DNA from: Metopolophium dirhodum
Lineage: Eukaryota; Arthropoda; Insecta; Hemiptera; Aphididae
Assembly (NCBI RefSeq): GCF_019925205.1
Contig: NC_083560.1
Coordinates: 50,204,270-50,268,269, forward strand
Direction: 5' to 3'
DNA: 64,000 bases
Of the stretch, positions 10,265 through 22,679 are shown piece by piece. Position 1 is the first letter of the stretch, and each line of letters starts with the position of its first letter. Made by a program: the position numbers and the translations under genes. The notes under the pieces are model-generated. The model was not told the DNA's origin. It ran no database searches and saw nothing but the letters and a program-made list of their open reading frames with translations.

Positions 10265-10619
10265 TCTGCGTACAAACAATTACTTATCCAATATGAAATT
10301 ATTGGTTCTGCATAATGAAAACTGCACTCTATTGGATAACTTAATCATATTCTTTGAATGTACAAATAACGAAACAATGCTCATGCACTTTGCCATTATA
10401 ATGATTAATGGAATTTGAACATGATTATGATTATTGCATGCCTCAATTGGAAGAGCCTTTATATTAATGAAATTGTTAAATACATCAGTGGATTTAAAGT
10501 CTGTTTAAAAAAAATACCTACATCAGAAAATTGTTTACAAATAGTTGATGACGGAAAACATGGTTACTGGCCGTAACTTACTGCATCAATATTATTAAAA
10601 TTAAAAATAAAGGTAAACT

Positions 10620-12270
10620 GATCAAAACATATGTCTTGCAACTGGATATGTAATACGAATGCATGATGACATATTATCATATTACTACTTACCAAAAATA
10701 AACTAAATTTTGAGCATTAAATCGTTGAACGAAGTTTGTTTTGAAACATACATATTTCATTCGAGCACAATGAAAAATCATATACTGAATCAAGATGTTT
10801 TTGATAATCACAGATCACAATTAATTCAATTAATAATTTGTCATTACATCAAGATTAGATTACACCATTTTGCTAAGATTTTTTTTGCATACATTATCAA
10901 TTTCAAGGAAAATTATCCGAAGAAATTTCACAAAATTAATTTTATTTAAAAATCAACAATAGGTACACATTGCACATTATATTAATTAGACTAAATTAAA
11001 TTATTTTAGAATAACATTATACTTACTATTTTTTTTATGGGTACAAACTTATATAAATAATGCCATGGTCGATATAACTATTGACAATAATATAATAATA
11101 TACAATATGTTAATATACTTCTATACTATTTTCTTTTTATTAATAGGAATGGTAATGACTCATGCCTTTAGATATTATTTATTATTAATAATTATATTTA
11201 TGTTGTCTACTTTTTTCATTTGTATTTTGTAAGGTCTAAATAACAGTAGAATAATTTTAATATATTGTAATATTGTATTATATCATTATTAGATACTTAC
11301 ATCATACATTCATACAAGGATATTATTAAATAAAATATTAAGACTAGGTAATAGTAATTGTATACATTTTATTTTAAATTTTTACTATTTAGCGCTATTG
11401 TCTTTGTCGCTTGTGCATGCACTAACTAGTGGTTTGCTCTGAAAAACTATGAAATAAGTGCAGGGTTAAGTTGGTCACAGCAAATTTATAAAGTTCCCCA
11501 TAAATTATAATATTACGGATCTAGTATAAATTTATAAATGTACCTATCTAGATTATTATTACTAATACAATTAAGATCAGAAAAAATATAATCAAAATAA
11601 ATAATACATTTTTTTCAGTTTATATTTTATTTTTACAATATGTGTATTAAATTATAAACCATATAACTAGATAGCTACTTTTGATAGGATACCATAGGTA
11701 CTAGATTTGTTCATTATAATATAATAGTATGTACAATAATTAATTTTTTTACAATAAGAAAAAAAATTAAACACTTATAAACTATAAAAAAATCATTGAA
11801 TTCATTTTTGTTTTACTTACCTATACATTTTTTTTAGGTATAATATGTTAATTTAACATTGGTGTTCCTAGAGATTTAAAAGATAACTTACAATGAAAAT
11901 ATGAAATATTGGAACAGATGCAGTTTAGCTCCAAAGCGATTTTTGTAAATTGTTTTTCTTTAAAATGTGTGTTTTGCTTGCTTTAACATTTTGGTGGAAT
12001 CGAAAATTATCTGATATAATATTAAGATCTATTGTACTTAGTTTATATTTTTTTGTTAATAAAAAAAAAACCGCAACGCTTAGAAATGCTCATGGCAAAC
12101 TTGTCTACTTCAACAGTGTATAACTTTGAAACTAAGGCCGACCGACAAATTCTAATTGCATCACTGATTGTACTTAACTGATTAAAATACAAAGGTTTTC
12201 AAAAAAAAATTTCAAAACCTAACCACGTTTATGCCGCAAAATACTAGTCATACTTTACATTTTAAGGAAT
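10620..12270. other. AT-rich stretch without recognised gene
   Basis: Only short chance ORFs are present (for example 10710-10949). The stretch is AT-rich with scattered TAGGTA words. No inverted repeat or coding similarity stood out. Confidence 0.5.
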
Positions 12271-12275
12271 AACTT

Positions 12276-12620
12276 TTTTGTGGGGGGGCAAAATGTTAAA
12301 ATACGGCCATGCATACGAAAAACGATTCTGAGTTAAAACATGTCATCCTAATTGGTCGACTAATCAATTTAATAATTTAAAAAAAAATTAATAAAAATCG
12401 AAAATATCTCTTGGTTTTAAATAACATAACTTTGCGGTAAACTTTTTTTTTGATGAATTTTGTCAAAATTTGAATTTTAAATGCGTACACATATTAATTG
12501 TGCCAATATATCTTTAATATTTTTGAACTTCCATTAAAGAGACTTATAAGGAGCCTTGTATTACATCTTTAAGCGTTTTTACTAAGTAAAAAACTAATTA
12601 TTAAGAATAATTTAAAAAAA
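12276..12620 (-). repeat. Repeat R1 fragment (reverse)
   Basis: Reverse-orientation landmarks are present: 'atacgaaaaacgattctgag', 'ttgtcaaaatttgaattttaaatgc', 'ttaatatttttgaactt' and 'gccttgtattacat'. It is diverged and truncated at both ends. Confidence 0.6.
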
Positions 12621-12625
12621 ATTCT

Positions 12626-13862
12626 CGGGTGGTATTTTACAAGAAAATCCTAAAACCTGAGACCTTTTTTCCCGAATAAACTTTTTCCGAAAGTCCCAAA
12701 GCCCTAAGCCTTTTTTCCCGAAAATCCCGCCATTTTCTTTTTGGCCGAACTCTTACTTTTAGTCTTCGACTCAGCTCCAAGATAATTATCTTTACATCAG
12801 CTTGTTCTTTTTGGAACTCACTGAGAGCAGAGTAAAGGTAATAGGATGATGTTTTCCAATAATGAGCTCGAAGTGATTGTGCCACTTCTCGCTTACATTA
12901 TTTGTTTTATGTAAACCAATTCCAAATTTCTAGTCGATAACGTGGAAGAATCCCTTGTCTTCTTCCTTGACCTATTACTCCAAGAACATAATTGTTTCAA
13001 TATATTCAAAAATTGGTAATAGATCAGGCGTATCATTTTCCAAGAGCATGGAAATGCGAGAAACTAGAAAGGTAGGTACGAACTACGAATGCCAACGCTA
13101 GCATAATATAAGTGTAAACTTTCAATGAACGATCGACGGGGTCATTTTTTTCAACCGTAAGTATCTTCTCGGTGAGAGTACTTAAGTACCCAAGTCAGAA
13201 AGTGTTTTGGATTAGTTGGCAAACTTTTCTTTATATGTAAGAATAGATAAATTTAGAATGGATTCGTGGAAATGTGGAAAAAATAAATACCTCCGGACTT
13301 GACCCATTGATTTCTTTAAATTATTAAATTAGGTTGTGTAGATGACTCCTGGTCAGCCATAATGGTAAAGTAAAATAAAATAAAAATAATTTTGGCAATA
13401 TAATTTACAATAAAACACACTAATTGTATTGATATTTGATTACAACAGCCAATAGCACGCGAATAACGCGGTTCTACGATTACAACAATGTGATGATATC
13501 GGTGTAAAATACAAATTAGTTAAATGTTCATGTAGCGTCGTAGCGAAGATATAATATATAGGCACACGACGTTGTTATGACGGTAAAGTGCAATGAAGGC
13601 AAGATACCCGTACTTTTTTGTAAATACTATCTTTATCGCACTGAAAAAATAATTATTGATATATTCGTATAGCTGTATTTTAGTTATAAGTATAAAATAT
13701 AATATATGGAAAAAGCTCCTCAAAATAACAAATTTTTTAATTTAATTTTTATTTCGGGAACAATAACCGTGGGAAAAAAATGTTGGGTTTTCGGATTTTC
13801 AGGCAAAATACCTACTTAAATATACCATTCGGGAATTTTGATTCAGGAAAAACAATGAGTAC
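12626..13862. mobile_element. Putative foldback element with diverged long inverted ends
   Basis: The left end (about 12626-12730) is rich in 'cccgaa'/'gaaaatcc' words: ttctcgggtggtatttt, then gaaaatcctaaaacctgag, then ttttttcccg. The reverse complement of about 13745-13862 gives the same order (ttcccgaatggtat, then gaaaatccgaaaaccca, then tttttttccca). No target duplication could be fixed. No coding capacity is supported inside. The 37.25-39.55 kb element has the same general style of end. Confidence 0.4.
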
Positions 13863-13869
13863 CTTCCTA

Positions 13870-15345
13870 ATAAATTGTTACAATGACAGTTGAAAAATAT
13901 TAATAATAATGTAAGTTTTTTTTTGAAAAGTATTTAAAGTTCAAAGTTTGACAAAATACATCATAACTCAAATTTAACACATCCCTTGAGTTATGATTTA
14001 ACGATTTAAGCGTACCTATACAGACAATTGGATTCCACATTTTTATAACTTCCGTACCTTGTTGGATGGAAAAGTGAATCTAGTTAGTGCATTCAAGAGG
14101 TCAAAATTTAAAATTTCCAATAGTTTTTAAAAGCACCGAGAAAACAAAAAAAAATGTTAAGGAACACCAGGAATTTTTACGCAAAATCGGTTTTTGACAA
14201 AATCGATTTTGATTATTGGTGTATGTATAAAACAAATTACATATTACATGACATTTTCACTGAATGTTTATATTAGCATTTTCTATACACCACAACATTT
14301 TAAAAATATTTTGACTTGTTTACGGACATTTTCAGTTTCTAATTTTTTTTTTGTTTTTTTTCTATAGATGTCAATCAAATTGTATTCGTTGGGTTAAAAA
14401 GCTTGAAAATTTAATACAAGACTAATAATATATTGCTACATTAATAGTTGAAAAATATTACAAATACATGGTCACAAGTATTAAGAGGATGTCACACCCA
14501 CATGTGTTATCACAGTCTTACAAATGTACAACATACCAAAAACTGTTTTTCACGGGAAAACTTTTCTCGCACCATATTTGTTGTAGAATTACCAAATTTT
14601 CACAACACGTAAAAAAGAACTTTATCTGTGCATCGGCGCGCTTTTTTTTTTAATAGCACTATCCAATCATTTTTTATAAGCAAATGAAAAAAACAAAAAA
14701 ACCATATGTTTAGGAGCAAATAACTTTTATTGTATTTATGTTATCTAAAATATGGGCACGCTATTGGATAGATAATTTTTCACCCTGTATGTTCAGAAAT
14801 TTTGGAGCCACTAATATGAACACAGAAAGATAAAAGTTGTCCGGCGCAAAACAGTTTTTGCTATGTTGTGCATTAATTGTAGGACGGAGACAACACATGC
14901 GGGTGTGACATCCTCTTAAGTTCGATTTTAGACAAAATACGTAAAAATGTTTAAAATGTGCAAATTATGTTGTGCTATATATTCATAAAAATTTTTCTTT
15001 TTAATCTAAGATTTAAAAATTTAATATATTATAAGATTTAGATTTGATTGACATTTAAAGAAAAAAACAAAAAAAATTGGAAACTGAATATGTCCTTAAA
15101 CAGCTCAAAACAAATCAAAATATTTTGAAAATGTTATGGTATATAGGAAATGCTAATATAATATTCAGTTTAAATTTCATGTATCTACGGTCATTTGTTT
15201 TAGAGTTACACCAAATACCAAAATCGATCTGGTCAAAAATCAATTTTGGGTAAAAATTCCTGGTTTTCCTTAATTTTTTTTTTGTTTTTCTCTGCGCTTT
15301 TGAAAACTACCAACTATAGATTCTATAATTTAAACTTTTCTCTCG
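13870..15345. repeat. Repeat R1 copies arranged as an inverted pair, with nested MITE
   Basis: A forward R1 copy runs from about 14065 to 14480 and resumes after the MITE to about 15010. A reverse copy runs from about 15045 to 15325. The arms 14110-14370 and 15060-15315 are reverse complements with moderate divergence, so the transcript could fold into a long hairpin. A further forward fragment occupies 13870-14000. Confidence 0.65.
14481..14919. mobile_element. TTAA-flanked MITE inserted in repeat R1
   Basis: TTAA at 14481-14484 and 14916-14919 bounds a 431-bp element with inverted ends GAGGATGTCACACCC(A/G)CATG. The surrounding R1 sequence reads 'ggtcacaagta-TTAA' on the left and 'TTAA-gttcgattttagacaaaatacg' on the right. 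The R1 copy at about 52430 reads continuously across the same point with a single 'tTTAAagttcaaattttgac', giving an empty-site control. The TTAA target suggests piggyBac-type mobilisation. End fragments of the family recur at 28130-28168 and 42877-42918. Confidence 0.88.
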
Positions 15346-15689
15346 TTAAATTAGTAAGATTTTAGTTTAAATGTTCTTTCTCTCAAAATGTCATAAAGTC
15401 TATTTTCAGTAACACTTTAAATCGATTTAAAATAAATATAATTAACTAATTACCTAAATTTCCAATATTCCATTTACATGCGTAATAATGTAATATTTAA
15501 TTTTTTTATGTTTCGATGAGTGGTTTAAGAAATCTATACTCTAAAATTTCAATTAAGATTAATATAGTTACGTGTTAATAAATATTTACAATTTTTGAGA
15601 AACTAATGATAGTTTTAGTAACGTATCATTTTTTTATGACAAAAACTCAATAAAAATGATAGAATTTTTACTAGAAATTGAAATAATGC

Positions 15690-17520
15690 AATTTAGAATA
15701 AGTAACAGGGAAAGCCATATTATGAGCAGTGAATATACAGATAGAAAAAAATCAAAATATTAAACAATTAGAATGACAGAAAGAATTGGACATATGAATT
15801 GAAGAATTGAAACAAAAATAGAATTTAGAAACAACAATCATAGGAAAAAGATAGATCAAGCAACCAAAGAAGTTAAACAAATAATATATTACATACAAAA
15901 TAAATATTTGGGGAAAATGTTTAATAACAATGATTATTTTAATAAATAAGAACAACCGAACAATAGGAAATACTCTGATGATAAAAGGGATTCACCCAGG
16001 GATAGAAACAACTATGATAAAAAATACTAGGTACATTTCCCACTCACGATTTTCAGAGTATAAAAATAGAGATTCAAGTACAAGGTTAAAATATGATAGG
16101 CAAAACGGAGATAAATAGCAAAGTAGAGATAAAAGCCAGATAGATCGAATTACAGGTCCAGAGAACCAACCAAAGATAGCGATCATTATTAATAACTATA
16201 AGAAAAATAAAAATAATACTCATTAAAAAGACAACAATTACGAAAGGAATTATAATAAACAAGATGACAGGTATAATTTATTATAGAACTCAATGTAGAG
16301 ACAGGCATTACTTTAGAAGCAACCGTTATGATAAAAATTAGTATAGACAAAATTACTGGTATACCTAGTAGTATATCAAAAATCAAAAGACTAAAAGAGA
16401 TAGTATGCGGATAAAGTAATCTGTTATAGGTGAAATAAAACAGGACATTATGCTTACAATTGTGAAAATTCAAAAAAATAGGTAGAATCTGAGTCAAGAG
16501 GAAATCGGAATATCCTGTTCGGAAACATAATAATATAAGTTATAATCAAAATAATTCGAAACATAATTAACATAAAGAGATTGGAAAAATTAATTATATA
16601 TCTTTTAAATGGTATAAAACGGAAAATGTAAACAAATTAACCATTGACAATAATATTTATAACAATGAAAAGGAAGTCGAAAACATATTCATACAAAGTA
16701 GTTTGAACCCGTAAAATACATTTCAAAATTTTTAATCAGTAGGTAATGACCGAACAAATTCCACATGCGATTACTCTGAACGCCCAGTAAACATTTTTTT
16801 CCTACCTACTAATATTGCAATCAGCCACTGTGTTAGCCAATGTTTCCTACGCCAATTGCCTTACAAGTTAATAATATAATTAAATTAATAGACAAAGATA
16901 AAAACATAACCGAGGTAGACCACTTAATAAATAATGAACAGTGGATTCTATACCTCATAACGAAATGTAACTTTAACGATAAACACACATTCTCTAACAT
17001 TTTAAGTACATTACAAAACACCAAACAATTTTGCATGGATAATAACATAACAACGTTAGCATTACCTAGAGTCTGCAATGGATATGATAAAAAAATGGGA
17101 CATTATTTTTGATATTATGATAAAATTCCCCAATAAAAATAATAATATGTACATTACCAGAAAACAAAAATGACGAACAGATAAACGATTTTAAAAAGAA
17201 AGAATCACTGGGAAACGAAATTATGTTGGGTAGGAATTTTAATAACACGATCAAAGATAAATTAAAAAACAATATTTCACTTATCTCAGCAGGTTCAATC
17301 ACTTAAATTATAAAAACAGTAATAGTACACGGAGACGCACTTATTATATTATGTCTAAAACAACATGATATATTTAATTCAAAAATCGGTACAACAGAAA
17401 TAATAGAATGCACTATAAACACAAACCGTAATAATAAACACAAAGTAAAGATTAAATCTAATGAATATGTTACTATTGCATCAAAATCTTGGTAAAAGCC
17501 GAAAAATAATATAAAATAAA
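15690..17520 (+). pseudogene. Decayed retroelement with zinc-knuckle relic and macro-domain relic
   Basis: Three blocks can be read in shifting frames. At about 15930-16180 there is an Arg/Asp/Asn/Tyr-rich region (SPRDRNNYDKK; SHSRFSEYKNRDSSTRLKYD), as in Gag tails. At about 16410-16470 the reading is VICYR-stop-NKTGHYAYNCENSKK, a CCHC knuckle whose second Cys codon is now TGA. At about 16800-17150 there is a macro domain: NIAISHCVSQCF, WILYLITKCNF, HTFSNILSTLQNTKQFC, ITTLALPRVCNGYDK and, after one base slip in an A-run, KWDIIFDIMIKF. Beyond this, about 17340-17470 (QHDIFNSKIGTTEIIECTIN) vaguely recalls the segment before a Ty3-type reverse transcriptase. I see no LTRs. The coding potential is lost. 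Confidence 0.5.
16800..17155 (+). pseudogene. Macro-domain (OARD1/Poa1-like ADP-ribose hydrolase) relic
   Basis: The pattern fits the small macro domains of the OARD1/Poa1 type: a hydrophobic strand and AxSHCVSxC at the start, then WILYLITK, HTF..I...L...K.FC..N.I..LALPR, a (G/N)GYDK loop where a glycine-rich ribose loop is expected, and KWDIIFDIMIKF at the end. The middle part, which should carry GxGIAxxFK, is deleted or unreadable, so binding is not expected. One A-run frameshift separates NGYDKK from KWDII. Confidence 0.55.
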
Positions 17521-18250
17521 TCCGACAAGACTTTTAAAATTTAATAAGTACCAAAAAAAAAAAATTAGGTAGGTAAAAAAAGGTAATATTAAATTATAAT
17601 TTGCCTTATAACACAGACTGATTATTGTCACAGAGAACATATTATAAAATCACACAATATTTCCAAATCTACCTTCAATCAGCAAAACTTAAGACTTATC
17701 AGCAACCAATATATATATATTATAATAAATATTCAAGAAAAAGAGGGAAACAAAAACGACAAAGATATCATACATTCATACACTAGACTCCTAAAAATTA
17801 CAAAATCGGATTCAAGGAAGCCAAAACAAGCAAAATTCCAATACTTCTCTTAATAAAAAAAAAAAAATTAAATAAAAACAGCTACAAACCAAATCACAAA
17901 CATCCATAGAGGGTCAAAAGTGGAAGAATAACGAATGACGTTAACTGATATTTGTCGAAATAAAATTTCAAACTTCAATCCGAGGACATTCTGTAAAAGA
18001 GTGATTTGGTCCTATAAAAATAAATCCAATATTAATTGATTTTTACAAATGATTTTTCACAGTATACACAGTATTTAAATTATATAGGTACGCAATACGC
18101 ATGTTAAACAAAAATAATTAATTATTAAAGGATGCAGTAGGATTAAATTAGTACGTCAGTATAATTTTATAGTCAATAACGCAAATAAATCTAGGGATAA
18201 AATTATAGTTAGTAATAAATATAGAAAATAAAACTTTTAAATGTAAAAAA
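17521..18250. other. AT-rich remnant, no gene seen
   Basis: This stretch is A-rich on the plus strand with stops in all frames. It may be the rotted 3' half (pol) of the retroelement before it, but no reverse-transcriptase or integrase motif could be read. Confidence 0.35.
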
Positions 18251-18257
18251 AAGGGCG

Positions 18258-18740
18258 CGGAAGTAGGTTACAGGAGGGTCACTGTAATGGAATGTGTTAA
18301 ATAACTTAAATTTGAATTTAATGATTTAATATCATTATTCATTGTTTAGGAAAAACGATTCTAAGCGAACTGACTGACCGTCAGCCGATGATATTACTAT
18401 AAGTAGGTATATTTGATGATATTATTGTGAATGAAGTAATTTATAACCTATTAACCTATTTACGTGGAACCTTGTTTTAAATTTTCAATCCTTATAAAAG
18501 GATACTATAAAAGTTGAATACATTTTTAACTACAAAATATTTATTACATTTTATTTTTGATATATTTTGTCGAAATTTGAACTTTAATTATTTATAAAAA
18601 AAAATTGTGCATTTGTATTTTTAATATTTTTCAACTCCTATATAGTAACAACACATCAGGCGCCTTGTATTACATTTTCACGCGTTTTACCCAACAAATA
18701 AAACTTTATTGACAGTTATAGAAAAAAAAACTTGAAACGT
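18258..18740 (-). repeat. Repeat R1 fragment (reverse)
   Basis: It carries, in reverse order, the 3' landmarks (taggttacaggagggtcactgtaatgg; gaaaaacgattctaagcgaactgactgaccgtc; ttgatgatattattgtgaa) and the downstream duplicated block (caaatttgaactttaa; gcgccttgtattacattttcacgcg). The unit stops near 18740. Confidence 0.75.
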
Positions 18741-19499
18741 GGTATCAACAATAACATAAAAAGTAATAAATTATAATAGGTAAATTCTGTTTTCACCAAA
18801 ATTCTGTACATATAAATACTAACATTTCCAAACAATTTAAACTCAAAACCACAATTTTTTAAAAATTGAGCATTTTGAAGTTTTTTGACCATAACATGAT
18901 CCAAATTAAGTTTGAGTGGCTTTTAATATTACGAGCATGCAACAGCTCATATTTAAAAAAAAAACTACAAACATTACTTGGTAGGTTAATATTGTTATTA
19001 ATATTATAATATAAACCATTAATATTGTTTAATTAACGAAAACTTTAAGTTTAGTTCTTTTAAAATAATATACTGATTTATAAAAAATAAAAATTCGTAG
19101 TAATAACTGACAAGTAAGTATAGTTGTTGAAGATGGTAAAAACAATTCAAAAAATTATTCGGTAGTGCAGATTATTCGAAAAATTATCAAAAAAATAAAG
19201 TTATTTAGTCATGTATTTTATTATTCGATAGTTTGTACTAATATTCGAATAAATTTCAATAGTCTGCACTAGACTAATGTATTGTACCTATCGTGTTTGA
19301 TGATTCTAAAATCACAATTTTACATAAAATTAATAAAAATTTAACCACATCACTTTATAATAATACTTAAATGATTATCGTCTAATATCGACTATCGTTG
19401 ATTGCATTGATAGACTTAATCGTAAATAAAATTGTTGAACATAAGTTCCGAAACACTTCATGAGTTATAATGTGTCGGCGTTGTTCGTGTTTTATTTCT

Positions 19500-20720
19500 T
19501 TGCCGAGAATGCCGAAAATTAAACAATCCGTGACAAGTCGTTTAAAAAGTTTCGTGTTGGAATACGCTACGGATATATTTAAAACCGATGGAAGTATTAT
19601 TTTTTGTAAGTTATGTGATGGGCAGATAAACAATGACAGAAAATTAGTTGTAACTCAGCATAACCATAAACCGATGAACATAAACAAGCTGCTATTAAGA
19701 AAAACGAAAACAAAAACTCTGAACTCTGAAGTTCAACATCTATATAGTAACTAATATTAAAAAAAAGTGTTTATTCTCGCAAGGCTTAACATTCCACTTC
19801 ACAAAATTAGCAACCCTCAAGCATAGGTACTTCAAGAGAAATCCCTAGAGCCTCAGCACAACGCAAAACTTATTTCAGCGACGTATACGAAGAAACTATG
19901 AAAAATATACGAGAAAAAGTTAGCAGAAATAAAATATGGGTGTCGATCAATGAGTAAACAGACTCTGAGGGTAGATAATAAATATGTACCTAGCCAACGT
20001 TATAATAGGAACTTTAAAAACTGACGCACCGGGAAAAATTTACTGTTGACAACTGAAGTTCTTGAAAAAGTAAATTTTTCAACTATAGTTAAACTTTTTG
20101 ATAATTTGATGTTTGTTTTTTGGCCTGATGATGGAATTCGTCATAATGACAACTCTACAATACTGGTGAAAGCAGGGTGAACTCTACAATCCCTGTATTC
20201 TAAAATGATTCATTTAACATGTCTTCCACATGGTATTCATAGAGTTGCCGAAAATGTATACGCGAATAATTTAAAAAAGTTGATAAACTTATTTCATGAG
20301 TTAAACAGGTATTTTTGAAGACTCCTGCACGTGCTTTAGAATTTAAAATCGAAGAACCAAATATACAACTTCCTCCCGAGCCAATATTAACCAGATGGGT
20401 ACTTGGTTAAAAGCTATGCTTCTTATCACTGTAAGTAAATGTATTGGGTAAAAATAATGGATATAATACAATACTTAGGATTTCAAAAATATTAACTGGA
20501 CTAGAAAGATTAATGGAGAGTCTACCCGGTGATTTAACAGGTGACGTTATAACATGGATATTTTAAATATGCGTCAACTACTTCAACTTTTGTCAAATGT
20601 AGTTTTTCAAAATATAAAAATTTGCTAACGGATAATACCGATTTTTTAACTTTGAAAACATTAAAAAATGTTTAGTGGTTTAATGCAACAGTTTTACAGG
20701 TAAGAACAAAATTACTTAGG
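19500..20720 (+). pseudogene. Decayed hAT transposon copy with CGGBP1-like BED finger
   Basis: From the ATG at 19509 the frame reads KQSVTSRLKSFVLEYATDIF, then DGSIIFCKLCDG with the CxxC of a BED-type finger, then LVVTQH. After one slip, TDEHKQAAIKKNENKNSEL supplies the second His of the finger. Farther on, in mixed frames, come KVNFSTIVKLFDNLMFVFWPD, MIHLTCLPHGIHRVAENVYA (the hAT CxxH block) and LNRYF. This order matches insect hAT proteins with a CGGBP1-like N-terminus. Stops are frequent, and no ends or target duplications were found. Confidence 0.65.
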
Positions 20721-22675
20721 TACTTGCTTTTTTTTACCAAAGTTAGGTACTGTTGACTGCTTTACCAAGCATTTTTTTTAATTTGAATTATGCTTTACAG
20801 ATACTTACACAATTTAATGGGAACATTTTAAAAGAAAATTAATTTTATTTAGTGAATACTTTTCAAGCTATTTATTTATTTTACCTTATCTTATACTTAT
20901 ACATTTAATATTAATACCTGGAAATTATGTTGAGTTTAGTAAACAAGTTGTACTGTTATGTATAATTCAGTAAAAAAATTGTATTTATGAAAATATTGCA
21001 TTAAAAAAATAATAAGTAGACAATTTTAAAGCATACCTATTTGTACTTTTTTAAGCGCTTAAGTGCATGTATATTTAGTACTTTTTAAGTGCATTAAGTT
21101 CCAAATCCTATTTATTAGATAACGAGGGTCGAGGAGAGTGGTATTACCCACTGTTTGGTATACGCCAACATGACGCAGCGTATATTAATTTATAGTAATT
21201 AAATGACAATATCATAATAATATGGGTAAGCAAGACGTGACGTTGTGTGGCACGGCCTTAAACCAAATCTGAACTATTGTGATCATACCATGTTTTATAG
21301 TATACTAATGTTAAACGTTAATACCACGTTTCTATTTTTAGTTCTCGTTCATTTAACAAATTGTCACACACTCACACAGGCTGCACACAGCACATTCTTA
21401 AATTACATAAAATGTTGACCATTCTCAATAGGTACGTTCCAGGTTCATTTGATTCATCACTTTGTTTTTTCTTTCTATTCTTTGTCTCAAATCTGAACTG
21501 ATTGAAATTATAACCTACATTAAATTAAATATTTGTACGATATCACAAAATCAGTTTTCAATTTATTCACGGATCGTTCTAATCCATCTGCCTCAGTACA
21601 GGTGAATCATTTTTCAACATAGTATCACGAGTCAACTAGCTCCTGCAAGGCTGCAACGGATGTTTTACAGCTGTCTAATTATTTTAAGTGCCTGGCATGC
21701 AACATTCCTAATAATTGGCCATCTGCTTATGAAAAGACTATATTTTTAAAGTTGTTGTGAAACATGTTTGCTTAATATAATCGGTAGGTTGATGATGAAA
21801 AATATTCATACACATTTTGAATAAATAAATTATTATTATTTCTACCAAAAACCATCTACAATATTTAAGCCAAAAATTTTCTTCTCCAAAACTTGCCGTC
21901 AGACGTATTGTATTAAACTTACCTATTGTAAAACCAATACATTCCTTACTCCACTCAGAATCTGATACATGAAGAAAAACATTGATTTTCTGTATTATAG
22001 ATTTATTTAATTTATCCACAATTTACAATTAATATATTAAAAGGCATTATACTGAGTTATTTTATAGAATAGTACTTATTGTTTTTTTTGGCTTTTAGTA
22101 ATATATTTTTACAGCTCAACAGTTATGAACAATATGCATTATTAACGTCGACTATAATAGTGGTATGTTAATTTAATGAAAGGTTATGGTATAGGAGGGG
22201 GCGATGCCCAGAATTTCCAAAGGGAATGTTATGAAAAATAACAACCTTAACAATTGAATAATAAAATATAGGTACATAATTTGTCGATACTAATCAATAT
22301 TAAAACATTTCATTGTTATGCAAAACAAAAAAAACATACTTACATAGTTACTACACAGTAGTTACACATCATGATTCTTCGTTTCCTGGATTCCTGATTC
22401 ACAATAGTATTTTTAACGTTTGCTCGTATTAAAATATTAATATTTATAATTAAAACTCGTGGTAATTGAATTTCATATGTATGATTTCAAATATTTTTTT
22501 ATAGGGAAATACCCACATCAGACAACTAAATAATTATTGTTTTAGTACCCACACGGAAATTTACGAAAAACAAACAATTCTGTTTAGTCCAGGGTTTTTA
22601 TGTTTAAACATCAGAAAAAAAACATAATGATTTTGTTTTAAACGTTTAAAACACATAGAATTTTTCTATTTGGCG
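20721..22675. other. Unassigned AT-rich region
   Basis: A slightly GC-richer patch at 21120-21260 (gaggagagtggtattaccc; acgtgacgttgtgtggcacg) does not encode an extended ORF. A minus ORF at 22019-21738 (93 residues) has no recognisable motif and is probably chance. No repeat boundaries were resolved. Confidence 0.4.
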
Positions 22676-22679
22676 GGAT

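Larger units (their letters stand above)
2939..10610 (+). pseudogene. THAP9/P-element-like transposase gene, decayed and interrupted by other transposons
   Basis: The order of pieces follows a P-element transposase. THAP finger half: 2939-3128 (KLCSLHF; donor GTAAGA). Small exon: 5237-5299 (acceptor ttttAG, donor GTATAC). Coiled-coil exon: 5388-about 5600 (DDIKTLDLSTPQR, then a stop). Middle domain: about 8975-9180 (FAVTLQFYS..KAYTFVRK in one frame, EPGFTNAALK in another). Catalytic core: about 9340-9700 (WISMDKK; SITFDGAPNN). A longer open stretch: 9767-10264 (NVHSAAQTLS; GFFGLIMLCL; LSYTISQYHFEVFFSAMRN). Tail: about 10475-10610 (VKYISGFKVC). Exon phases 3128/5237 and 5299/5388 fit exactly. 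Later parts carry stops and frameshifts, and the acceptor before 2939 appears lost. A hAT element (6619-8185) lies between the coiled coil and the core. The gene is probably inactive. Confidence 0.75.

Noticed and set aside
12637..12885. 82-codon minus ORF with basic residues
   Set aside because: Composed of the diverged inverted end of a foldback element; no known domain and no splice context.
13520..13723. 67-codon minus ORF rich in Ile/Tyr/Phe
   Set aside because: AT-driven hydrophobic translation without motif, inside a putative foldback element.
21738..22019. 93-codon minus ORF containing a Trp-rich segment
   Set aside because: No family resemblance, no splice signals in the right phase.
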